Assembly: GCA_947685225.1 (NCBI GenBank)
Contig: CANTUV010000024.1
Coordinates: 28,414,001 to 28,478,000 of the forward strand
Reading direction: 5' to 3'
Origin: Garcia nutans
Taxonomy: Eukaryota > Streptophyta > Magnoliopsida > Malpighiales > Euphorbiaceae
DNA length: 64,000 bases
Position numbers and translations under genes: made by a program. Shown in pieces: positions 1-11,097 of this stretch (position 1 is the first letter of the stretch; every line of letters begins with the position of its first letter). Below the pieces are notes generated by a model. The model had not been told where the DNA came from. It worked only from the letters and a program-made list of their open reading frames with translations, and made no database searches.

Positions 1-741
1 ATACAAATTCTTGAAGACATGTTAAGGAGCTGTGTCATCGATTTTTCTGGAAGTTGGGACAGGTTTCTACCGCTTGTGGAATTTGTTTACAACAACAGTC
101 ACCAATCCAGCATTGGTATGGCACCGTTTGAAGCATTGTATGGCAGACGGTGTAGGACACCTCTTTGTTGGAATGAGCTTGGAGATAATAAGTAGGTTGG
201 TCCTGATTTGATTCAAGAAACTGAAGAAAAAGTAAAGTTAATTCGAAGCAGGTTAAAAGCAGCTTCTGACCGACAGAAGTCTTATGCAGATCTGAAGAGG
301 AGAGACATTCAGTTTGATGTTGGAGATAAGGTATTTTTGAAAGTGTCTCCTTGGAAAAAGATTTTGAGGTTCGGTCGGAAGGGAAAATTGAGTCCTCGTT
401 TCATTGGGCCGTATGAAGTTTTAGAAAGAGTTGGGCCAGTTGCTTATCGACTTGCTTTGCCACCTGAGTTGGATCGTATTCATAATGTATTCCATGTTTC
501 CATGTTGAGGAGGTACAGGTCGGATCCATCTCATGTGTTGCCATTTGAATCAATTGAAGTGAACCCAGACTTGACTTTTGAAGAGGAACCAGTTGCTATC
601 TTGGCACGTGATGTGAAAGATTTGAGAAACAAGAGAGTGCCATTGGTGAAGATTCTTTGGAAGAACCATGGGAAAGAAGAAGCAACTTGGGAAAATGAGC
701 AAACGATGCGAGAACAATATCCTCAGTTGTTTCAGAGTTAA
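1..741 (+). pseudogene. Tekay-type Ty3/gypsy integrase C-terminal part with chromodomain, 5'-truncated by window
   Basis: This is the 3' end of a retrotransposon pol gene. The frame is open from base 1 apart from one TAG at 193-195. The N-terminal part reads as the end of the integrase core (motif MAPFEALYGRRC). Next comes an integrase C-terminal domain with GKLSPRFIGPYEVLERVG and HNVFHVSMLRRY, and then a chromodomain-like module near the end (VKILWKNHGKEEATWENE). Integrase inserts the cDNA copy into host DNA; chromodomains of this lineage are thought to bias the choice of target site. The gene is followed directly by a polypurine tract and the 3' LTR, which fits the Tekay/Del branch of chromoviruses. 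The protease, RT, RNase H and integrase N-terminus lie before the window. The single nonsense codon makes this copy probably dead. Lineage assignment rests on motif recognition only. Confidence 0.93.
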
Positions 742-749
742 TTTCAGGT

Positions 750-788
750 AATTTCGAGGACGAAATTTTCTTTTTAGAGGGGGAGAAT
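750..788 (+). other. Inverted repeat and polypurine tract of the Tekay element
   Basis: Just after the stop codon lies a short dyad (AATTTCG, loop AGGA, CGAAATT, 750-767). It is followed by a purine run, AGAGGGGGAGAA (776-787), immediately before the LTR. The purine run is the expected primer for plus-strand DNA synthesis. Similar CGAGGACG-type sequence between pol and PPT is familiar in this branch of chromoviruses. Confidence 0.85.
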
Positions 789-1691
789 TGTAATATCCTC
801 ATATGTGGCTTAGAAGTTTTGATTATATTGTTGTTGTTGTTGTTGTTATTGTTAAATTGAATTGAATGCATATGATGGGGTAAGAAAAGAAATTGGGATG
901 AGAATGCTTGTGCATATGTGTTTTGGAGAAAGAATTAGGGTTTAGAGACAAATGTATATGTTGTGTATATGATGATATATATAACATATAAAGTGGTCAA
1001 ATGAAGAGTCAAGGTGATAGTTAAGTGGAAGAAGATATTTTTGGTTGTTAATGAAATTACATATAAGGACTTATATGAGACAAAGGTTAGTTATATGATT
1101 GAGGGTGTTTTAGTAATTGCTTGGATAAGAACACTTGGTGGAGATTAAAAGCAAAATTTGACTTTGTATCTTGATCATTGTCTTCTTTCTTCATGAAGTG
1201 GCCGGCTCTCCATTAGCAAAAGGAAAAGAGAAGTGTTCTTGAGGCAAGAAGCAAGTTGATGAAGCAATCCAAGGTTTTGACAAAGGATTTGTGGAATTTC
1301 TTCTTTTCAAGTAAGTATTTTCTTGTTTTCTTTACTTATTTGGAAGTTGTGTTGGAAATAAAGTAGGGTTTGATGATTTTGTGATTTGGTGGATTTGAGA
1401 TGTGTTTGGTTGTGTTTTCAAGTGTTGAATTGATTTTAAGTTATGAGTTTAATTGAAGGTTGTTGTTGGAAATGATGGTTGTTGATTTGGATGGATGGAG
1501 AAGGATGTTGATTTTAGGGTTTTGAGTTAATATGTGTTTAATTGTGATATTAATGTGTGGTGAAGTAGTTCTTGTGATGAATATGTGTTTAGAACATTGA
1601 TTATGTTCATGTGAAATATGTTATATGATGAATATTGTGTTTGAGTGCAATTGAGAAAGGGTTGGTTTTAGTTAAGGTTTTGGATATTGGT

Positions 1692-1922
1692 GACACGGCC
1701 AAAATCAATCTAGGGGAGTGGGCGTGTCCCTTAGGGGAGTGGGCGTGTCAATTGTTTGAATTAGCTACTGCCTCTTTTCTTTTTAAGGACACGGGCATGT
1801 CACTCAAGTTGGTTGGGCGTGTCATTTATTTGAGGAAGCTACTGCCTCTTTTCTTTTTTAAGGACACGGGCGTGTCACTCAAGCTGGTTGGGCGTGTCAA
1901 TCAAGTGAGTTGGGCGTGCCCT
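1692..1922 (+). repeat. GACACGG / CGTGTC motif cluster in the LTR
   Basis: At least seven copies of GACACGG, GGCGTGTC or near forms, in both directions, fall within about 230 bp. A longer repeat containing GCTACTGCCTCTTTTC occurs twice. The same motif class recurs in the solo LTR at 11098-11312. Confidence 0.8.
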
Positions 1923-2424
1923 TCAAATGATTTGAACATTGTTTGATTTCTTGGTTCTCTTTGCATGGTTTAAATTCTTCAAAGGTTCCATTGTTCCTAA
2001 ACTTAAACATGAACATTATAAACATGTTTCAAACACAAGAATGATCTAATCAAATGAATGTGGATGGTCCTAAAGCTATGAATCATGTCAATTGTGTTTT
2101 GCCCTAATTGCATTGTTGAGAATTAACATTGTTATGTTATGCACTTTGAATGGTAATGTGTTTTATGAGAAATGTGGAATGAAATGTTAATATTTATGAA
2201 TGATGCTATGTGAGATAAAAATACACTTGAATAATGAAGTGTTATATTGTGAAATGAAATGTGGAGCCATTGTTATTGGCTAAGGTGATTTAATGGAGAT
2301 AAATGAGGCATGTTTGCCTAAATGATAATGAGAATTGAGAATGAAATCTAAATGAATTGTGTGGCTAATGTGTTATTCCATTTTCAGAGTTTGTTGTTGG
2401 TGGCATGCCTAATGAGTGTAACCA

Positions 2425-2592
2425 TCTCTTGAAGTTAGGTTGGATTGAATCCTTGAAGCCTAATTGAGATGTTACAACCCTTGAAGCTAGGTTGGGTTAG
2501 TTCTTGAAGCCAAGTTGGGTTGATGCTTAGCATGCTTTGCTCCCCTTGAAGCTTGGTTGAACTTAATCCTTGAAGCCTAGTTGGGTATATGA
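2425..2592 (+). repeat. Degenerate CTTGAAGC tandem repeat
   Basis: About six units of roughly 25-30 bp built on CTTGAAGC, T(A/T)GGTTG and GAATCC variants. The same block is present at 11820-11990 in the solo LTR, so it predates the split between the two LTRs. Confidence 0.7.
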
Positions 2593-2885
2593 TATTGATA
2601 TTGATAAATGTGATAACAAAACCAAAGCATTAACTCTGAAAATTGAATGACATATTAGTGTGTCTTGGGCCCATGCTTGTCTTTGCTTAGTGTTGTTCAT
2701 GAATGATTAAATGATTAACTAATAAAATATATGCAAAGATGTTGAATTCTGATATACATATATGTATGTTAGGTTATGAAATGTAAAAGTATGTTGTTAG
2801 CTTTGCATTTATGTTGTTACATGTATGATAAATTAGAATTGGCATTGTATAGCATTTAAGCATGTCTATTGCATGTTTTATCTTA

Positions 2886-2923
2886 CTAAGCCCTTGGCTT
2901 AGCGCGATAGTGTTTAATCGCGC
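2886..2923 (+). other. Two adjacent conserved hairpins in the LTR
   Basis: The first hairpin is CTAAGCC, loop CTT, GGCTTAG (2886-2902). The second is GCGCGAT, 8-nt loop, ATCGCGC (2902-2923). In the solo LTR the same pair is present and the only change in the first is in the loop (GTT). Conserved stems with a changed loop suggest a structural role in RNA. Confidence 0.75.
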
Positions 2924-3360
2924 AGGTGATAGAACTGATAGAATCGAACCCGAGAGCTCTTCGAGACCGAGTGAGAGTAGACATTGAAGAGTTGATTTTG
3001 GGAGCTTAAAGATCAGAGCTGACTTGCCAATCATGTATAAATCTTTTATATTGTGTAAAGTTTTGTTGATAATGTAAATATATGTATAATAGTAAATATG
3101 TATTCAAATGCTTTCATATATATATATATTTTATAACTTCCGCTGTGTAATATATAAATGTATATATATATATAGATAACTAATATGTTTTGTTTTATAA
3201 GTAAATGATCTATTTTGTTAATAAGATATAATGATATGGATATGGTATCAAGTTTTAAAATGTTTTGAATGTTAAGGAAACCGTAGCATCCTATGTTTGG
3301 TGCACTTATGCTACATTGTTGTGGTTGTAGTGTGTGTGCATTGAATATGGGGGTGTTACA

Positions 3361-5667
3361 GGTCTACTAGCCGGAATGCCACTTCATCGTAGTTCAAATC
3401 AAAAGAGCAAGGTAATTATTTATTTTAACAACAAATTATTTTTGTTGTTTTTTCTTCTCTTTCTTTATATATATATATTCTCTGTTTTTTTTTTTGTTTT
3501 TGTTTTTGTTTTACTTATTTTTTCCTTTATATTTTCTATTTTTTTCTTTTCATATATTTTTCTTTTTTAGAAAATTTAGAAAAAAATTATTAATTTAAGA
3601 ATTTAAGTAAATAGAATATGAATTAATTTAGCCTAAAAATCGGTGGTATTGTTATAATAGTATACTTATCTCATGTTAACTTACCTGGCTCCGTTTTAGC
3701 ATGATCGTTGCGTTATTCAGGGCAGAGGGTGTATCTACAAAGCCTTTTCAGGTAAGGCAGATTATTCGAGATTGAGGTTTTGAAAGATTCATCTTACAAT
3801 TACCATCCGAGGAATATCCGATAGACCGGAGTGTGATCCAGGCACTTGCAGAACAATGGTTGGACATAACTCATACTTTTCACTTCCCCATTGGATAGAT
3901 GACAATTGGTCCGGTCGATTATACAGCTATAATTGGCATTCAGTATGATGGTCTTTCGGTTCCTCTTACCAACGATATTCTGACATTTGAAGAAATTCAA
4001 CAATTAATTGGTATGGAACCATTATTTAAAGGGCCTTTCAAGATAAAAATCGAGCCAATTCATAGTTATTGGATGAACTACAAAGGACGGGTTCACAAAG
4101 ACACAACCCAACAGTATGCTCGAGGATTTTTGTTGTATTTACTCGGGTCAACCATTTTAGGCAGCATTGAATCCGCCATCCATTTGTCAGTGTTGAGGGC
4201 CCTTACTTATATAAGAATGGTACCACTTTATAGCTGGGATGAAGCTGGTCTTGCCTGTCTTTACCATGGTCTTGACAAAATTTGCAGAAATAAGAAGTCC
4301 TTTGTTGGCTTTATGGTGGTTGTCGAGTTACTCTTCTTCCAACAATGTCAATTCCATTATTTTCTTGTATGAATTTAATTTTTATTATTATTGTAGGTAT
4401 GGGCATATGAGCACAATCTTTTAAAGGTGCCTGGCATTTTTTGAGAGAGAGTCAGGTATTCGAGATTAAATTTCTAGTTGTCAGATCACGTAGAAGTTCC
4501 AGGCTCTCACCATGTGCATGCCCAACGCTTTGTCTTGAGCTGCTTAACCTGGGACCAGGTAAAATAGCATTAGTATATTTTAAAATTTATATTAAAGTTT
4601 ACTTACCTTATGTCTTTTTGTAGGTGAATTTGGCCTGGTGGAATACAAAAGAGTGGACAAACTGGACTTTCTCCATGAATGCCGCACTGCCTTTTCAACA
4701 TACTCGCCGAGTCATCACCAACCCTGTGTCTAGTGGATGGTTTCTTGAAGAGAGAGTATATGAGTGGTTTCTTAGTCCCGAGTAGCAGAGGATCTCGATG
4801 CATTGCCCAAAATATACCTTGAATATCACATCAATGCTGGAGAATGCATGGTGGTTGGTTCGGCACAGTTATGATGTTGAAACATTTCTCTATCCACCGG
4901 GTGCATCTTATACCCAGTTTATTCAAATTGGGCTTTTGAACTTTGACGTATCTCCTGTTGGTGTATGGGAAATTTTCTGAAGAAAATGAGGATAGAGATG
5001 AAGAAGAGCATCAAGGAGAGGAAGGAGAGTTTGTTCCACATCTCGGGGCTAGCACTTCTCAGGTAAACTTTTACCATTTTTCCATTGTAATCGCTTATTT
5101 CTTAACTTGTTTTGATTTTTTTAATGACTGTTGCAGGCTGCTGGCCCATTTGATCATGAGACTAGATCTTCTTTTATTGCTCCTTCATTTGCTCATTCTA
5201 GTTCACCAGATATGCCATCTCATCCACAGGTTATTGATATTAATTACATGGTAAGTTTTCTTGTTTCATGGCAATTTAAGCTATATGTATGCATGATTAG
5301 GTATGCTCTTACTCTTTTCCCTTATGTCTCACAGCGGATACTTGAAGAACAGAACAAGAAACTTCAAGAAGAGTTGGCCGCTAGTCGTCAACAAGTTTTC
5401 CATTTTGAAAATTTGTACCATCAATCAGAGCAAAATTTCTGAGACTTCCGATTTCAGGGGATGAGAGATCCTGGTGCTTCTTCATCTAGAGGCCCCCAAA
5501 CTGATGACCATAAGATCCTTTTATCTACTTCTGATGAGGACCGTTACAGATCGAAACTCCAAGGTAATAGAGATTTTGGTGCTGCTACTTCGGGTGATGT
5601 GCCTTCTCCTCCAACAGGCAATGATTTTTTCAGAGCTTTATTCAATGATCTACCACCTCCTTATTAG
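3361..5667 (+). pseudogene. Antisense plant mobile domain (PMD) gene of element B, disrupted
   Basis: This multi-exon gene lies on the strand opposite to element B's gag. Exon 1 is cut by the Tekay insertion; its remnant encodes LLAGMPLHRSSNQKS and ends before a GT at about 3411. The next exon starts at 3700 after TTTTAG. It holds the core PMD-like domain (LPSEEYPIDRS, TFHFPIG, MTIGPVDYTAI, TFEEIQQLIGMEP), with in-frame stops after IIRD and after HFPIG. Later exons carry VNLAWWN and YTLNITSMLENAWW, an acidic stretch, a coiled coil (EEQNKKLQEELAASRQQ) and a Ser/Pro-rich tail ending at 5665-5667. PMD proteins (MAIN/MAIL1 in Arabidopsis) act in silencing and genome stability, and related domains occur in plant transposons. 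The stops and the insertion make this copy a pseudogene. Confidence 0.85.
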
Positions 5668-7447
5668 TGATGTATAAATAATGTATCAATATATAAGAAG
5701 CATAAGAATAATAATTACAGTATATAATTTTTACCTTTACTGCAACTTTTTTTTATCATCATCATTATTTCCCTGCCCAATGTGTCCTTCGAGGTTCAAC
5801 ATACTCCCCTTTAACTTGAAAGCTTTGTATGATAAAAAAAACATTTATTATTATTTTTTTGAATTTTGATTTTGAAATCAAATGTTGGCTTTGCCAAATC
5901 AATGTCAATGTACCTCAGGACCTAATTTTTCTAAATTAACATATCTATAACATCACAACCCTAGTTACCGTACTAAACTCGGGAATTACTTCTATTTAAG
6001 CAGGAATTGTTGCACTTCAGATGGGCACATACACATTACTTGGTCAAAGATCTCATTTAGTTTAAATGTTATCTATTTCATATGCATGCATATTCAAACT
6101 ATCTCCACTAATAGACTCTACCTACCAAGAGAGATCAACAGGTCTTTGATAGGCTTGAAATGGGGTCTATAAGGGACATGGGTTAAATGAAGGCCATTTG
6201 TAAGTTGGAGCCATTGTGACACTGTGGATAAACCTTTACACCATGATTTTTGTTGGAGCCATAGGCAGTTGGAAACATGAAAAGACAGAGCTTTGAACAT
6301 TCTTCTTTCTTTTTGGCGTTAACCTGGATCTTGATTGGAACAGTCTTTGCCCTTGCAAAAAGTTTGGTACCCATATTGATTTCTTTCTTTTCTCTTTTCT
6401 TTCTTTTTATTTTCCTTGCTCTTTCCTTTCTTCGAGCATTTTATCATTTTGTCATTCTTCCTTGTAGGACTGTCAAGTATAGAATTTTCAAGAACTGGAT
6501 GGTCTTTATCCCTTTTCTTTAATTTTGAATGAATCTTTGGTTGGGCTAGACCAATTCAAGTCAAACTGTCCTTGTAAACCAAATGGAAGCCTTTTACTGC
6601 TTTAAGTAAAAGAGAACTCAATTGGCTTTCTGAACCGTTTTGGGTTTTATCTTTCTTTTCTTTTTTTTTGTTCTAGCTCTAAAAGAGTTGTATTGTATGT
6701 ACCAACTTGGGTTTCTAATAATCGATGAGTGGAGTGATATAAATCTTCTTTAATAGGGATAAATCATTTATTACTCTGTTGTCATCTTGATAGATTGGGG
6801 ATATTAGGTGAACTTCAGCTACCCTTATAGTCTTGATAACATCAACTATCCTTGTAGTTTTGGCTATGCATTCCTTTCTTTGATCATCTTGCCTCTTCAC
6901 CTTAGTGATCATAATATTTATCAAAAGTATCACAACAACTCAGGGCAGGTTGTTGAGGTTATATGACAATGAAAAGAAAGCTAAAATTTTATGAAGGCTC
7001 AAAGGGACAACTAGGGATTGATATTTAATAGGGTTGATACTAGTTGTTGGCTAACCAATCAATGCCTAGATCATTTCTCCCTTAAATAAGTAGAGTTTAA
7101 TTTTGCCTCGAAAGTTTGTCTAAGCATGTTCTAAGACTGACTAGGACCTAGACAAAGGTAATTATGCAAGAGCCCTCTCTAAGTAAGCATACACAACTCA
7201 ATGCTATAGAGCAATTCCCTCACCTAGTAAAGTCATTCGAGTTATGATGCATAAATATATTAATTCAGGAATTATCAAGCTAGATTCCTCATTGGTTGAG
7301 CACCAAAATGAACAAAGACCAAAAAAAATTTCGATGAAAGTAATTTATTGAAACAAATTTAAATTTGAAAAACACGATAGTTCCAATTAAATATTAAAGA
7401 AAGTAAAATAGAAAAGCAACATTCAAGCTAAGGAAAGTTTATTGAGT
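5668..7447. other. Non-coding tract of element B, shared with elements C and D
   Basis: The first ~90 bp are the usual 3' flank of the PMD gene. From about 5757 the sequence becomes collinear with 55957-57740 of element D and, in reverse complement, with about 20890-21770 of element C. Shared landmarks include a stretch beginning CAATGTGTCCTTCGAGG, one with CCTCGAAAGTTTGTC, and one with AAGGCTCAAAGGGACAAC. Only short frames are open on either strand and none resembles a known protein. The tract follows directly after the shortened gag in all three elements. Confidence 0.75.
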
Positions 7448-8844
7448 TTAAGCTTCTTTTCCTTTCACATCTTCAATATTTCCATCTTGAAAGGATGATA
7501 AAACAAAATCTTCTTCCAATCCTTTCCCACCATGAAGGTTACCGGTAGAGGTACTCTTCCAAACTTAGGCAAAGGATTGTTCTTGGTATTGGGCTTGTCG
7601 GGCTCAGGCAGCTTCTCACTATCAATCAAATTTTGAATCTCATGTCTCAACCTCACACATCTATCTGTATCGTGTCCTTGCATTTGATGAAATTGACATA
7701 ATGCTTTAGTGACAAAATTAAGTGGGAGTGGGTTAGGCAAAGGACGAGGATTTAAGGGTTGTAACAATCCCTTCTTTTGTAGCTTATTGAGAACCCAAGA
7801 CAGCGGTTTCCCTAATTTTGAAAATTTCCTTCTTATTCCTTGGTTAGTAGCATTAACACCAACTTCTTTTTATGTGCTTTGATTTCCAGACTGGTAGTTC
7901 CCTTTCTCATTCCTTCTTATTGAAAAGCAATTCTTCTCCTTTTCCCATTCTTCAATTTGCAGACCAGCTTAGAGGAGATCTTTGAAATCACGGATAAGTG
8001 TATGAGACATCCTTTCACGAAGACTAGGTAACACCCCTCTCACAATCATTCTTAGTTGATCAGATTCATTAGGCCTCTTCTTAAGCTAAACAGACTTATT
8101 TCTCCATCTTTTCACATAGTCCACAAAATTCTCATTTGGCCTTTGTCTAATGGACTCAACTTCCATTAAGGTAACTTTCATTTCAACATTGTATCCATAT
8201 TGTTGGATGAAGGCCTTGCATAGGAGATCCTAACTCCTTTGTGTTGCTTCTTCCAAGGTATTGAACTAATTTTGGATAACAGGGTCTAATGAGAGAATGA
8301 AATATCTTAGAGTTTGAGCCTTAGTAGCTTGGGCAGACTGCATAGCAATGATATATTGCTTCACATGGAGGTGAGGATTTTCAGTTCCATCAAACTTTGC
8401 AAAAGATGGCATCTTGAATTTGTAAGGGACCTCCTCATCTTGTTCAGACAGCTTGTCAATCTCGGACATTTCTTCGGTTTTCAGCTTCTTCTCAAATTTC
8501 TTTTCTAAATCCGCAATCATCTTTTCAACATTAGAAGTTTCAGTTTTCTCCATAGCTGATCTTTCAACAATCTTTGGTTCTTTCTTCTTGTCTTGAGGAT
8601 CTTGGATGTATTGAGCCCAATCATCATCATCATCAATGATCACCTTATCATCATCAAAAACCACTTCACCAACTTTAGTCTTCCCTTTGTCCTTTGGCTT
8701 CTTAGTGCTAGCAGATGCTTCGACATGATTTCCTAAAATTGTAGCCAATTGGTTCTTCATGGTCTCGGCTAGGGCCTCCTTTATTTCTTCCATCTTGGCA
8801 TTGAGGGCTTTATCCACCTTTCTTTGCACTTGTTTGGGCTCCAT
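7448..8844 (-). pseudogene. Tat-type gag of element B, frame-disrupted
   Basis: Capsid/nucleocapsid precursor that would package element RNA. The ATG at 8844 opens MEPKQVQRKVDKALNAKMEE, a coiled-coil-like start shared with D and G. It is followed by a Lys-rich linker, an acidic run (IIDDDDDWAQY) and the start of the capsid domain (MPSFAKFDGTENPHLHVKQY). The frame breaks near 8266. The rest is recognisable to 7448, including a modified zinc knuckle (CQFHQMQGHDTDRC), a motif also seen as CxxHxxxGHxxxxC in Tat gags. A frameshift changes the last residues, but the ancestral end, KGKEA plus stop, is readable at 7448. C and D end at the same point, whereas G continues about 200 residues further. 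The gene is inactive. Confidence 0.88.
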
Positions 8845-9941
8845 TGCTGTTGGTGAGAAAGAGATTGAGTCGTTGCTAGATTCTTCGTCTTCAGCGTAGG
8901 TCAGATTGTTGTAAGCTTTTGAACTGCATAATCCAGGGCTGTGAGCCAGAGAGGATTAATGATATGAGATGCAAATGTATGTATGCATGTATGCACAAAC
9001 AATTAACAAACAAGGACAAATAGGACGTTCCTTCCAACTTTATAACATCCACACATGAATGGCGAGTCTCTTTTCCTAGGTATATGGTTAATAAAATACC
9101 AATATGGGGTATCTTGTTTTCGAATATTTCCCTCAGATGTTTCAACCAATAGTTATATTTTCAAAAATGAAAATCGGTTCATAATAATTCTCATTAATTA
9201 GTTTTTAATCAATTCAACTAACTATAGTAGCTTTTATGCTATATTGGATTAAAACTAAATTAAGAGGTTTATTATAGATAGATTTCTCACTTGAAAAAGT
9301 AACTAATGATGCATGCCAAAAATAAGCCCATGTTTAATTATTCTTAGTATAAACTAGGCTCACAATTGATTTTTAGTATTTCCTAATTGACCTAAATAAT
9401 TGTAAGCTCTTTTGAAGAAAAGGTTGGATGAAAATAATTTTGTTTCTAAGCCCATTATAAAAAGATTTTAGAAAAAACATATTTTGGGCTTTTGTATTTG
9501 GATCATGAGAAAAGTATTTTTGATTTGTTTTTAGAAAAGTTTTATGTCCAAAGACCATCTTGAAAAGTTTTGAAAATAGTTTTGGTCTTTTGGACTTAAA
9601 AGAAAAATTTTATTTTGAGCTTACAATGCACTTAGGTCATATTAGAAAAAGAACAAACCAAATAACCCATGATTTAAGCCAAGATAAATTAACCATAGTC
9701 AAACTACAAGCATTTGGGGTAAAAACCTAAGGAAAGTAACTAGGCCAATTACATGAGCTTTAGTCTTTGGGTTAAAAGGCTTAGGTTCCCATAGCAAGTA
9801 TATACCAAATGGTATGAGGCTATGAGTGGTTATACCATGCTCGATCTCCATACCTTGAGTGAAAGTATGGTATCCCATACATAACACAACACGGGTAACA
9901 CGGGCGTCCTAACTCACGCACATGATGCAATGGATAATATC
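8845..9941 (-). other. Leader of element B (PBS side), with conserved short frames
   Basis: This is the untranslated leader between PBS and gag, later split by the solo LTR. Two stretches keep similar reading frames in B, C, D and G. One lies just before gag (SGSQPW / KRxSPF / YKVGRN type). The other is at 9699-9887 (HTFTQGMEIEHGITTHS, then YLLWEPKPF). The second has no upstream ATG and could only start at the internal Met of GMEIE. I see no other features. Confidence 0.6.
9937..9941 (+). repeat. Left target-site duplication ATATC of the solo LTR
   Basis: ATATC occurs immediately left (9937-9941) and right (12732-12736) of the solo LTR. The uninterrupted site, GGATAATATCATTATA, is preserved in the related leaders at about 51.73 kb and 60.22 kb. 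Confidence 0.93.
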
Positions 9942-10386
9942 TGTAACGACCCGCCTATCTTTCGGCCACCCGCCTAGCTGCTGGGCCCAGCCCAGGAACC
10001 TTCAGCGGATCGTACAGTACTGGACCACCCTCGCGGGCTCCCAGCAGGATTTGTTAATTTGGCCCAAGTGGCATTGTCACACACTTAGGTCGCCTCCCCG
10101 GATCGAACACCTGACCTCCCCCTCAAGAGAGCCAGCGAGCGCAATCCAGTACCATTTCTACCAGTGGTAGAAATGGTACTGGATTGCGCTCGCTGGCTCT
10201 CTTGAGGGGGAGGTCAGGTGTTCGATCCGGGGAGGCGACCTAAGTGTGTGACAATGCCACTTGGGCCAAATTAACAAATCCTGCTGGGAGCCCGCGAGGG
10301 CGGTCCAGTACTGTACGATCCGCTGAAGGTTCCTGGGCTGGGCCCAGCAGCTAGGCGGGTGGCCGAAAGATAGGCGGGTCGTTACA
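9942..10386. repeat. 445-bp near-perfect palindrome at the start of the solo LTR
   Basis: Two 222-bp arms are separated by a single base at 10164. By eye the arms differ at one position (GGACCACCC against GGACCGCCC). Both outer ends carry the LTR-type terminus TGTAACGACCC. The arms are clearly more GC-rich than the surroundings. They contain GTTCGATCC, which resembles part of a pol III B box. The nature of the unit is unclear. Confidence 0.93.
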
Positions 10387-10639
10387 GTTAAAAAGGCGCC
10401 TTTTTAACTGTAACGACCCCAGCCAGGCCCTCGGCCCTCAGCCTACCCGGCCGGCAACCGGCAACCCAGCCTTTTCTCCCGTAGGTGGGCCGCTACAGTA
10501 CTGGACTGCCCTCACGGGCCCTCCAGCAGGATTTGTTAATTTGGCCCAAGTGGCATTGTCACACACTTAGGTCGCCTCCCCGGATCGAACACCTGACCTC
10601 CCCCTCAAGAGAGCCAGCGAGCGCAATCCAGTACCATTT
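10387..10639 (+). repeat. 22-bp palindromic joint and third, diverged copy of the unit
   Basis: A perfect 22-bp palindrome (GTTAAAAAGGC and its complement, 10387-10408) joins the large palindrome to a third copy starting TGTAACGACCCC at 10409. The last ~150 bp of this copy, from CAGTACTGGA to CAGTACCATTT, nearly match the arms. Its first ~80 bp are different. Confidence 0.88.
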
Positions 10640-11097
10640 GATGTTTGTAGCTCAAGAGTTGAAGGAGATTTCAAGAAATCAAGTTGAGGAATTGTGGAAT
10701 TTCTTCATTTTAGGTAAGAAATCTCTTGTTTTCTTTGGTTATTTTGAAGTGGTGTTGGATGTGAATTAGGGTTTGGTTGATTTTGTGATTTGGTGTGTTT
10801 GATATGTGTTTGCAAGTGTTAGAATTGATTTTAAGTTAAAAGATGGAATTGGTGTTGGTTTGGTGGTGAATATGGTAAGATTTGTGGAGGATGTTAGTGG
10901 AGAGTCAAGAGTGAAGTTGGAGTTAGGGTTTTGGAATGGTTTGTGTTTAAATGAATTATGAATGTTTTGTGAAGTGATTCTTGTGTTGAATTTGTGTTTA
11001 GAACATTGATTTCATTCATTTGAACCATGCTATATTGTGTATGATGAGTTGAAGTGCCATTAGAGGAGAGTTGTGCATTTTAGGGTTTTGATGTTGG

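Larger units (their letters stand above)
789..3360 (+). mobile_element. 3' LTR of the Tekay-type element (2572 bp)
   Basis: The LTR starts TGTAATATCC and ends GGGTGTTACA, a near-perfect terminal inverted repeat. It lies directly after the PPT. The next bases, from 3361, continue the PMD gene of element B as seen at 32.7 kb and 40.5 kb, which fixes the right edge. The first bases after it (GGTCT) are the predicted right-hand target duplication; the left copy lies outside the window. Inside are a GACACGG/CGTGTC cluster, a degenerate CTTGAAGC repeat and two conserved hairpins, described separately. From about 1261 to the end it is similar to the solo LTR at 10641-12731, but the first 470 bp are not. 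I see no coding sequence in it. Confidence 0.92.

Noticed and set aside
1635..1946. 103-residue frame in the Tekay LTR
   Set aside because: It runs through the GACACGG repeats and is internally repetitive; there is no counterpart frame in the solo LTR.
10180..10230. tRNA gene or SINE head in the palindrome arm
   Set aside because: GTTCGATCC resembles part of a B box, but no A box at proper distance and no cloverleaf could be seen.
9942..10386. Palindrome as a separate MITE inserted in the LTR
   Set aside because: Target duplication flanks the whole LTR rather than the palindrome alone, and its outer ends look like LTR termini; an earlier capture remains possible.
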